Positions 55,912-62,105 of a stretch of 62,105 bases of DNA are shown here, one piece after another (position 1 is the stretch's first letter; every line of letters starts with the position of its first letter). Source of the stretch: Proteiniphilum sp. X52. GTDB lineage: Bacteria > Bacteroidota > Bacteroidia > Bacteroidales > Dysgonomonadaceae. The DNA is taken from the NCBI RefSeq assembly GCF_003712195.1, contig NZ_RDSD01000023.1, forward strand, positions 1 through 62,105, in the 5' to 3' direction. A model generated the notes under the pieces. That model did no database searches. It worked only from the letters and a program-made list of their open reading frames with translations, and was not told where the DNA came from. The translations under genes and the position numbers were made by a program.

Positions 55912-56991
55912 TTACAAGTCAAAACTTACCAGGGACACATCATGGTCGGGATCCCGCATTAACGCGTATCCTTTTTTATCATTATCTTCAATCACAAACG
56001 AGATGATTCCCCTTTCAAAAGAAAACAATTTCACAGGATCTCCATACCAATCAAATGCCGCAATTTGATGATACTCATTTTCACCGCGCCTGTCACTATA
56101 AATTGTATATATATATTTATCGGTACAGGCAATACTGGTGATTCCGTGGATGGAATTCGGGTCTACTTGCACAAATGGATACATGGTGTCTTTTCTTTTC
56201 GGGGGAATATAAACCGGTTCAAAAAAGCGTTTTGTCTGCAGAAGTGTGATCCTGTCCGAACAGTCAAAAATTTCGAGAATACATCCACCCTGAGTTGCGT
56301 GTGCGAATTTTTTTCCATCGGTTTTGGTGGCAAATCTCCCCAAATTAGCAAAATAAGCATGTTCAACTCTCACAAACTCCTCCGGTTCATTTAATTTGGG
56401 ATATTGGTTGTAAGTACTGATTGTGTCATCAATATTTGTCTTTATAAAGCGATACGAGGTGTCGTATGAGTTATTATATGCGGATAGAAATTCATTGTTT
56501 CCTAAAGAAAAGAACATCTCGCTTCTGACATTGCGTATTTCGGGAGGAAGCATATAGTCTTTTGTGTTTACGGCTATTTCATTTTCGGTATAATAGAGGG
56601 AATATTCCGTCAGTTTGAATTGTCGCGTATCATAGAAAAAAACTTTATTTTGGTTTCGATCTGTTGAAAAGCCAGAAACCGGCAGTATTATTTCTCCCGG
56701 CCCTTGTCCTATCTGTCCGAAACTTCTGACATGATCTCCACTTTTTTTAGAGAATAAATGAAACGGATGCTCATTGATATCCGTTTTACCGGAGCATATT
56801 ATAAATGTATCGATAAAGTTTATCAGACCTGTGTCGAAAATAAAAGAATCGTTCAATCGTTTGGTTACTACTTCTTGTGTCTCAGGGAAGACGGGAGGGA
56901 AATACGCGTCTGTCGAGTCATCTTGATTTTTGCATTGTAAGAAAAACAAAATGAATAAGACACATAAGATATAGTTATAGTTCATTTTCAT
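55912..56991 (-). CDS. 6-bladed beta-propeller lipoprotein (TolB-like)
   Basis: 359 residues from 56991 (MKMNYN); 56985 is an alternative and the longer frame to 57039 is unlikely. Lipoprotein signal ending ILFFLQC. The blade motif SGDHVRSFGQIGQGPGEI contains the GxGPGE signature of Bacteroidota propeller proteins found beside NVEALA genes. No enzymatic motif. It lies 304 bp after the NVEALA gene, with a MITE-like repeat between, and 86 bp before the efflux operon. Confidence 0.85.
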   Translation of the reverse strand: MKMNYNYILCVLFILFFLQCKNQDDSTDAYFPPVFPETQEVVTKRLNDSFIFDTGLINFIDTFIICSGKTDINEHPFHLFSKKSGDHVRSFGQIGQGPGEIILPVSGFSTDRNQNKVFFYDTRQFKLTEYSLYYTENEIAVNTKDYMLPPEIRNVRSEMFFSLGNNEFLSAYNNSYDTSYRFIKTNIDDTISTYNQYPKLNEPEEFVRVEHAYFANLGRFATKTDGKKFAHATQGGCILEIFDCSDRITLLQTKRFFEPVYIPPKRKDTMYPFVQVDPNSIHGITSIACTDKYIYTIYSDRRGENEYHQIAAFDWYGDPVKLFSFERGIISFVIEDNDKKGYALMRDPDHDVSLVSFDL

Positions 56992-57047
56992 ACATTCTTT
57001 CTTAAAATATAAGACATATAAAATCAAGCCTATTCTCATAAATTTTT

Positions 57048-57240
57048 AGAAACTGTTTTGAATTTTACGAGTAATTATTTTACGCTTATTTTTCCACTCT
57101 TTCATATTGTTTTTAGCCATTTTTTGCGCCTTTGAACTTTCATTTCTTTTAAGTGGCCCGCCACATTTCAATAAATGAAAATCCAAATCCATCAAAAAAT
57201 GGCTAAAAAACAATGGATGAAAAAATTCAAAACAACTTCT
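57048..57240. mobile_element. MITE-like element with terminal inverted repeats
   Basis: 193 bp bounded by 19-bp terminal inverted repeats, left AGAAACTGTTTTGAATTTT and right the complement of AGAAGTTGTTTTGAATTTT (17 of 19 match). A second, inner inverted repeat (GTTTTTAGCCATTTTTTG near 57109 and its near-complement near 57193) would fold it into a long hairpin. 122 bp of it recur at 61683. The short frame across it (77 codons, minus strand) has no recognisable product. Confidence 0.65.
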
Positions 57241-57295
57241 TATTCTCGAAAAAACAGGCTTAAATTTCAGTAAAAACACATTTCAAAGATACAAT

Positions 57296-57604
57296 TTATC
57301 TACAGTCTTCAACAGGAGTCCCACAAACCCCACATTTACCTTTCACCGAATAAGTGTCGCCTTGACTTTGACTCTGATGTAAAGCCCCACATGCGCAACA
57401 TCTATAAAAGCAATAAGATGATGATGATCCTGTGCAAGTCCCTCTTATCTCATTGGCATTACTCTCTGCCAGTGCCTCCACATTACTTAGAGCCAGTTCT
57501 GAAAGACCGGCATTGTTTCCCATATTCACGTTCACTCCGTAAGCTGCGGCTATTAAGAGTGTAAGGGTAAATACCCCCCATCCCATAATAATTTTTTTCT
57601 TCAT
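57296..57604 (-). CDS. NVEALA family peptide, cysteine-rich
   Basis: 102 residues. Leader of about 45 residues with a hydrophobic helix and the name-giving LSNVEALAESN at about 40-50. The mature part is short and Cys-rich: single cysteines, then CCACG and CGVCG, two CxxC-like pairs about 25 residues apart that could hold zinc or disulfides. NVEALA proteins are small secreted peptides of Bacteroidota, usually next to 6-bladed propeller genes, with no established role. A conserved promoter with an inverted repeat lies directly upstream. Confidence 0.92.
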   Translation of the reverse strand: MKKKIIMGWGVFTLTLLIAAAYGVNVNMGNNAGLSELALSNVEALAESNANEIRGTCTGSSSSYCFYRCCACGALHQSQSQGDTYSVKGKCGVCGTPVEDCR

Positions 57605-57644
57605 ACTCCAATGAATTAAAATGTTTTATGCATTATTGCAACTG

Positions 57645-57680
57645 TAAATGTAGCTGAAAACTTGGTTTTGACCAAATTTC
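57645..57680 (-). promoter_or_regulatory. NVEALA promoter with overlapping inverted repeat (operator candidate)
   Basis: Minus strand: TTTG (57673-57676), 20-bp spacer, TACATTTA (57645-57652). A 24-bp near-palindrome, AAAACTTGGT/TTTG/ACCAAATTT (57657-57680), covers the -33 box. The same block precedes the frameshifted copy at 61541, so it is under constraint or recently duplicated. Confidence 0.65.
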
Positions 57681-58031
57681 TTAACTCACTTATAACTCAT
57701 TTTTATTAAGGTGCTGAGAAAGAGTGTGTATTGTTTCACACCTTTCAACTCTCTTGTGCAAATAAACAGAAAAAAGAATGATTTCCCAACAATTGATTTG
57801 TTAAGATTCTGTTCGAATTCTGTTTTCACAGGGGAGCGGGAATCCTATTGTCCACGTTTCTTTTCCTTGTATCATTTTTTATTGCAATTATAAATCACAA
57901 TGCTGCAAATTTATGAATAAATCGTAAATGAAAAATTGTTCCGTAAAATATTAATCTTAAAAAATGAAAAATACTATTCTTATTGTTGTCTGGATATGAG
58001 CCGCCACTTTAATTGTAATCCATTGAATGGT
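57681..58031. other. Intergenic region, nothing recognised
   Basis: AT-rich, no convincing gene. A 60-codon plus-strand frame (57711-57893) has no signal, no family resemblance and no promoter. A direct repeat AACTCACTTATAACTCAT sits at the NVEALA end and recurs, altered, near 61580. Confidence 0.5.
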
Positions 58032-59255
58032 TTAATTTTGTCGTAGTTTTCCGTAAAACAGGTAATTGTTGTCGTTTTCATCGATGGATTCCAGTAAATC
58101 TGTTAACTTCTTCCGGTCTTTTTCTATAAGTGTTTTACTCTTATCCAGGTGTTTTGTCAAGTGTTCGGCCAATTCACCGGGATCGACGTTCCACACGTAG
58201 TATCCGTTATGGAATGAAGGCCATCCTTCGACGGGTAAGCCTGCCAAGAAATCGTTGTAGAGCTTATAAAACCCACCTTTGAGTGTTTTTTTGTCCACAA
58301 TGAAATTAGAGGGGTGTTCAGTAATAGTAATGTTATCAGACAATTTCTTCTCGACAGTTACATCGCCAATAAAATGGCGGGGTAGTTCCTGATAGGAGTG
58401 TATTTTCCACGCCCTGTCCTTGAAATCAAGGGTAAACTTTGGGTCGAGGCTGTTTCCTACCATATTATAGTGGTAGAGGCTGTCGGGGCGTTGTTCGAAA
58501 AAGGTGAACAGGGAACAGTCGAATTCACGTGTGTTTTTATTTGAAAGTACTTCGTTGCTGAAGTCGGGCTGTACTGCCAGATGTCCGGCCGGAATAGAGT
58601 CAATCATATTTCCGTTGAAATCCTGTGTCCATGCTACTACGGGACTACCGGCAAAGGGGAGCAGGAAGACCGATAGAGTCGATTCTTTGTTGTTAACGCA
58701 GAATTTTCCTTTGGGAGCCGTGTACTTCAGGGGAATAGGTTCCAGGGCATTGCCCTGCAGGTCAAAGCGTAACAATTGATTACTTTGCCACGGTAGAATA
58801 AAGATTTGTGCGGTTTCTTCATCCAACCAGTCGTCATACACGTTCAGGTATTCATGGGGGCCCTGTCCGTAAGAGCCGATCGTAGTGATAAATTCACCCT
58901 TTGTATTGAATAGTTTATAAGGGTTCTGGCGATTATTCCGGATTAAGACATGTTTGTCGGTGACAATGGAAGAAGAATTTCCCACAAGCGCTTCATTCCG
59001 GTTATCGAGCCGTATCATCTGAAGATCTTCCACAAGATAACTTAACGGTATCTCCACGGTGTCTTTTAGTTTAGTCAGGTCGCAGGCGATCAGCTCTGAA
59101 TTATGAACCATCACTTTTTCGGCTACTACATCCAATTCGGCTACTACGTCCAACTGGTCGAATGCGGAGTTCCTTGTGCTTTTGCCACAGGAGAATAGAC
59201 AGAACAGGGGGATAAAAAACATTCCCGGAAAATGAAAAAATAATTTGTGTTTCAT
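58032..59255 (-). CDS. 6-bladed beta-propeller lipoprotein (BF3164-like)
   Basis: 407 residues from the ATG at 59255 (MKHKLFFHF); lipobox PLFCLFSC. The first blade carries YKLFNTKGEFITTIGSYGQGPHEYLNV, the GxGPxE propeller signature. Residues about 31-45 contain LDVVAELDVVAE, an exact duplication coded by two adjacent 18-bp units (near 59122-59157). The tail (about 360-400) is a charged helix. It is preceded by a near-perfect promoter and lies between the NVEALA gene and the TPR regulator, the usual context of this group. Confidence 0.87.
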   Translation of the reverse strand: MKHKLFFHFPGMFFIPLFCLFSCGKSTRNSAFDQLDVVAELDVVAEKVMVHNSELIACDLTKLKDTVEIPLSYLVEDLQMIRLDNRNEALVGNSSSIVTDKHVLIRNNRQNPYKLFNTKGEFITTIGSYGQGPHEYLNVYDDWLDEETAQIFILPWQSNQLLRFDLQGNALEPIPLKYTAPKGKFCVNNKESTLSVFLLPFAGSPVVAWTQDFNGNMIDSIPAGHLAVQPDFSNEVLSNKNTREFDCSLFTFFEQRPDSLYHYNMVGNSLDPKFTLDFKDRAWKIHSYQELPRHFIGDVTVEKKLSDNITITEHPSNFIVDKKTLKGGFYKLYNDFLAGLPVEGWPSFHNGYYVWNVDPGELAEHLTKHLDKSKTLIEKDRKKLTDLLESIDENDNNYLFYGKLRQN

Positions 59256-59288
59256 ATTTATCTGTTTTTTAATAGTGATAGATAGGTG

Positions 59289-59320
59289 CAAAGTTAGGTT
59301 TGATACAAGGTATATGCAAA
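59289..59320 (-). promoter_or_regulatory. Promoter of the propeller gene at 58032
   Basis: Minus strand: TTTG (59317-59320), 20-bp spacer, TAACTTTG (59289-59296): an exact match to TTTG-N20-TAnnTTTG. Predicted start about 27 nt before the ATG. Confidence 0.85.
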
Positions 59321-59480
59321 TAATCAGGTGGACAGAAAATAAAACTTTGTGATCCGTAAGACTTTTATTTTTAAGTGTTTATGTTTTTTATTCCATAAAT
59401 AGAGGCGGACAATAATCTCTCTGAATCATTTTTTTACGATTTTGTCGTAAAAAATGTCTGTCAAGAAAAGTGGTGACCAG

Positions 59481-61118
59481 TCATTGCATCTGTTGTAAAA
59501 CAGTATCCAAATTCAGGCTATTATCAGCGATTTGGAATTTCTCGGTTTTGATGCGGTATTTCCGTTTTGTGACGGCTGCCTTGGAAACGCAGTAGATATC
59601 TGCCAGGTCCTGCATATTCACATTGATTTTCAATAGGCAGCAAAAACGCACATCGTCGTCCGACAGGGTGGGGGCGTGTTGTTTCAATTTGTCCAGAAAT
59701 TCGGGATATGCATCCCGGATACCGTTTATCAGTTCCTGCCAGTCGTGGGGGGTGATCTTTATTTTTTGCTGTTCGTGATGGTTGTGTTCTTCCCGGTTCC
59801 ATGAAGGTAGTTTGTGGAAAAAACTGATCTTTTTGAACAGTGATTCCCTGAGTATCGCTTCTTTTTCACGTAAAACACTTATTTCTTGTTGTTGTTTGAG
59901 TAATAAGTTTTCATGTTGTAGCCGGATCATTCGGTTTTCATGCGCCGTTTTTTCATTTTTCCGTCTATTGTTTACACGAATAAAATAGAGGACGATCAAC
60001 ATAAGAAGAAGGAGAAAGGCACTCATCAACAGATAAAACTGATGTTCCCTTTGTTTGATCTTTAGCCGGTTGTTTTCATTCTCCAATTTCTCCTTTTCAT
60101 ATTTCTGCTGCATATCAGCGGAATGGATCCCGGATAAAAATGAGTTGAAGATCCTTTCGCTGTTTTTTGAAAGGTTCAACGCGTCGGCATAGCGGCCCTG
60201 TTTTGCTTCTGATTTACTTAAAAAGGCATAGGCAAGATCCGCCACATACTGGTTGTCTCCTTTGATGGATAGCTGTGCGTAGTGCCGCGCGGAGTCGTGC
60301 ATATCCAGCTTGTCGAACAGGAGTGCCCTGTACAGGTTGACGGCAGGCACCTCCTGCCGGTTCCGTTTGACCTGCTGCGATTTATTCTTATAGTGTAACG
60401 CATCCTCTATCCGGTTGTCTGACTCGTAAACTCCCGAGACAATATTGAGGATACTGGCTTCCATATCCCGATCCTCTCTCTCCCTTATCAGGTCGAGTAC
60501 CTGCCTATAGGTTTCCAGGGACTGTCCGGTATTCTTATTGTATTTATAAGCCTCCGCAAGGCTTAACAAGGAGTGGATAACAGAGAGGGAATCGTTCGCG
60601 GCGCGGGCATATTGCAACCCCTCTGTCTGGGTTTTTACCGCTGCCTCTGCATCTCCAAGGTAGAGGCAGGAATAACCGGCCGCTCGTTTATAACCGGCTT
60701 TCCTGTCGTTATCGTTTCCGGCCGGAATGGATTTTACTGCTTTATCGAAGTAGAGAACGGCCGAGTCGTGCCTGGCATTGCGGTAGTGGTATAGTCCGTT
60801 ATAATACAGGGCTTGGTGCAAACCTGCGGAATCATTATGATTCAAATAATATTGTGTGGTGGCATGGATGATAGAGTCGGAACTGAGTTTATTGCCAGAC
60901 CGCAGCATACTTTTTATGAGAATCAGGTCATATTCGGCTTGTTCGGCTGTGCTCAACCGCTTCACATTCTTTATTTCCTCCAGTTTCATCAATGCCTGTG
61001 AAGGGATGGAGTCGGATAAACGGGCTGCTTCACTCAACACTTCGGTGTGATGTTTTCTATTCCGGCAGGCCGTGAATAGCAGGCAGAGCGGTATAATGAG
61101 AAGGAGGAGTCGTTTCAT
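59481..61118 (-). CDS. TPR-containing membrane regulator with C-terminal LuxR-type HTH
   Basis: 545 residues from the ATG at 61118; a 22-codon upstream extension is rejected because the lipoprotein-type signal LLFTAC (Cys18) starts here. Tetratricopeptide repeats fill about 35-330 outside the membrane, one helix crosses it (about 358-380, LLMSAFLLLLMLIVLYFIRV), a coiled coil follows (about 385-435), and the C-terminus has an HTH (LADIYCVSKAAVTKRKYRIK, about 505-525). This layout lets an external signal control transcription directly. It sits between the two NVEALA copies and may bind their shared inverted repeat; that link is inferred. Confidence 0.85.
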   Translation of the reverse strand: MKRLLLLIIPLCLLFTACRNRKHHTEVLSEAARLSDSIPSQALMKLEEIKNVKRLSTAEQAEYDLILIKSMLRSGNKLSSDSIIHATTQYYLNHNDSAGLHQALYYNGLYHYRNARHDSAVLYFDKAVKSIPAGNDNDRKAGYKRAAGYSCLYLGDAEAAVKTQTEGLQYARAANDSLSVIHSLLSLAEAYKYNKNTGQSLETYRQVLDLIREREDRDMEASILNIVSGVYESDNRIEDALHYKNKSQQVKRNRQEVPAVNLYRALLFDKLDMHDSARHYAQLSIKGDNQYVADLAYAFLSKSEAKQGRYADALNLSKNSERIFNSFLSGIHSADMQQKYEKEKLENENNRLKIKQREHQFYLLMSAFLLLLMLIVLYFIRVNNRRKNEKTAHENRMIRLQHENLLLKQQQEISVLREKEAILRESLFKKISFFHKLPSWNREEHNHHEQQKIKITPHDWQELINGIRDAYPEFLDKLKQHAPTLSDDDVRFCCLLKINVNMQDLADIYCVSKAAVTKRKYRIKTEKFQIADNSLNLDTVLQQMQ

Positions 61119-61187
61119 AGGTGAAATCTGGCAAGCCGCAGATGACAGGCAAACAAAACTGGTCGATGGAAAGGTAAATTCCACGTT

Positions 61188-61501
61188 TCACTCAACTAAA
61201 AGCAGAGGATTGTCATCTTTAAATCTTTTTGACCTGCAATAATATTTTTTATTTTTCTCTAAGTCAAAATATTGGGTCATCTCAATGTGATTTTTCTTTA
61301 ACAACCATTTCTTTTGAGAAAGACGCATATTGGTGATCTCGTACTCCTTCTTAAAAATATCCATAGCAATAGAGTCATTATCCTGGGAGGCTTGAAGGGA
61401 TTTGAAAGACCGGCATTGCTTTTCATACCTCTGTTCACTCCATAGCCTGTGGTTGCAAGGAGCGCAATGGGAAATATGGCTGATAAAATTTTTTTCTTCA
61501 T
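61188..61501 (-). pseudogene. Frameshifted NVEALA-like peptide gene
   Basis: From the ATG at 61501 the frame reads MKKKILSAIFPIALLATTGYGVN and MKSNAGLS, closely parallel to the intact NVEALA gene at 57296 (YGVNVNMGNNAGLS). Right after AGLS it enters NPFKPPRIMT, loses the NVEALA core and stops at 61298. A different frame then stays open from the same point (LQASQDNDSIAMDIFKKEYEI) to a stop at 61188. Joined, they would give about 104 codons, the size of the intact gene. A single-base indel is the simplest explanation. Its promoter block is still recognisable. Confidence 0.7.
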
Positions 61502-61540
61502 ATTCACGAATATAAAAGATTTTATGCGTTATTGCAACTG

Positions 61541-61576
61541 TAAATGTAGCTGAAAACTTGGTTTTGACCAAGTTTT
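61541..61576 (-). promoter_or_regulatory. Second copy of the NVEALA promoter/inverted-repeat block
   Basis: TACATTTA on the minus strand (61541-61548) and, 20 bp upstream, CTTG in place of TTTG. The palindrome is perfect here: AAAACTTGGT (61553-61562), TTTG, ACCAAGTTTT (61567-61576). Flanking sequence from TTGCAACTGTAAATGTAGC onward is nearly identical to 57635-57700. Confidence 0.65.
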
Positions 61577-61682
61577 TTAACTCACTTTTAATTCACTTAC
61601 GACCACAGGGAAGGTTGATAATAATATAAAAATACTTTGTATTCATGAGTCCCGCAGATTTTATGATTGAATAATTTTGCCT

Positions 61683-61802
61683 TTTTTGCGCCTTTGAACT
61701 TTCATTTCGTTTAAGTAGCCCGCCACATTTCAATCAATGAAAAACCAAATCCATCAAAAAATTTCTAAAAAACAATGGATGAAAAAATTCAAAACAGCTT
61801 CT
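61683..61802. mobile_element. Truncated second copy of the MITE-like element
   Basis: About 120 bp matching 57121-57240 with only about seven mismatches. It keeps the right terminal repeat (complement of AGAAGCTGTTTTGAATTTT, ending 61802) but lacks the left end. It lies between the NVEALA pseudogene's upstream region and a propeller gene remnant. Confidence 0.65.
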
Positions 61803-61815
61803 TAAATCTTGGAAC

Positions 61816-62028
61816 TTAATTAAGGTAGTACATCACTAAGAAAGGATTTCCGTCTTCCCTGATTGTCTTGAATCTTTTTCTCAAATGATCAACTTGGAGC
61901 GGATATTTTTCTTCAAAGTTGTTGTATGGGTCTTTTCCATCCCAAAATCTCTTAATCTCGGCCGCATCAATTATGGTATAAATAGTCTTTTCATCGAAAC
62001 CAATGATATTCCCAAAGGAGAAAAAATA
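61816..62028 (-). pseudogene. C-terminal remnant of a 6-bladed propeller gene
   Basis: Seventy codons open on the minus strand, beginning YFFSFGNIIGFDEKTIYTII and ending in EDGNPFLVMYYLN and TAA at 61816-61818. The end resembles that of the propeller at 41668 (EDGNPIIVFIN). There is no start codon, and just upstream (higher coordinates) the frame hits stops inside sequence that looks like an insertion element. The gene therefore appears cut at about 62028, with its N-terminal part beyond the element or lost. Confidence 0.7.
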
Positions 62029-62105
62029 GGCTCTATATGATTTCGTATGGGTAAATTAGTTTTTCTACTTTTGCAAAATGGATTCATTACAATTATTTAC
62101 ATTAG
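62029..62105 (+). mobile_element. Left end of a probable insertion sequence (ISL3-like), runs off the window
   Basis: GGCTCT at 62029 is the sort of terminus ISL3-family elements carry. It is followed by a TACTTTTG promoter box (62066-62073) and an ATG at 62079 opening MDSLQLFTL, a start I associate with transposases of this type. The position exactly where a propeller frame is broken supports an insertion. The transposase itself is outside the window, so the family is tentative. Confidence 0.45.

Noticed and set aside
57046-57279. 77-codon minus-strand frame across the MITE-like element
   Set aside because: Coding is explained by the element's palindromes; no start context and the second copy does not preserve the full frame.

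Overview
The window looks like a Bacteroidales chromosome (Bacteroidota). The evidence is NVEALA peptides, 6-bladed beta-propeller lipoproteins, a GLPGLI/outer-membrane-barrel pair, DUF4837, DUF5040, Na+-NQR instead of complex I, and promoters of the TTTG-N19..21-TAnnTTTG type. Dysgonomonadaceae-like is a guess only.

Layout. (1) 1-7209, plus strand: end of a peptide-export operon with a GLPGLI-like C-terminus, a beta-barrel receptor-like protein, a GT32 glycosyltransferase, a C39-peptidase ABC exporter and its HlyD-type adaptor; the cargo peptide is not in view. (2) 7460-10371: an SGNH-like DUF5040 protein, a Nif3-family protein and a coiled-coil zinc-ribbon protein. (3) 10632-16710: complete nqrABCDEF, ending in a strong terminator. 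(4) 17075-29465: a complete leucine/valine pathway operon, leuA-leuC-leuD-leuA-like-leuB-ilvD-ilvB-ilvN-ilvC. It is preceded by a 20-residue leader peptide packed with Ile/Leu/Val codons and an intrinsic terminator, a textbook layout for ribosome-mediated attenuation. (5) 29531-35074: pdxA, a DUF4837 lipoprotein and rlmN on the minus strand, then an esterase-like hydrolase and an SDR on the plus strand.

(6) 35078-46353, minus strand, visibly AT-rich: a ten-gene overlapping operon (retropepsin-like protease, propeller lipoprotein, DUF1573 lipoprotein, GT22 glycosyltransferase, UbiA-type phosphoribosyltransferase, DprE1, DprE2, HAD phosphatase, signal peptidase I, GtrA). The UbiA/DprE1/DprE2/phosphatase/GtrA set matches the mycobacterial route to polyprenyl-phospho-D-arabinofuranose, and a lipid-sugar-dependent transferase sits with it. 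The operon's only visible promoter lies between 16-bp perfect inverted repeats, so it may be phase-variable. Just upstream are a Gly/Ser-rich secreted peptide and a second GT-C glycosyltransferase. I infer a surface or protein arabinosylation system; this is the most interesting part of the window.

(7) 46546-55825, minus strand: an RND efflux operon with one adaptor, one TolC and two RND permeases. (8) 55912-62105, minus strand: NVEALA/propeller genes with a TPR-HTH regulator, a conserved NVEALA promoter carrying an inverted repeat, a frameshifted second NVEALA copy, a MITE-like repeat, and a propeller gene cut by what looks like an insertion sequence running off the right edge.

Across the window, gaps between co-oriented genes are filled with tandem 7-bp (sometimes 8-bp) degenerate repeats of a few shared sequence classes.
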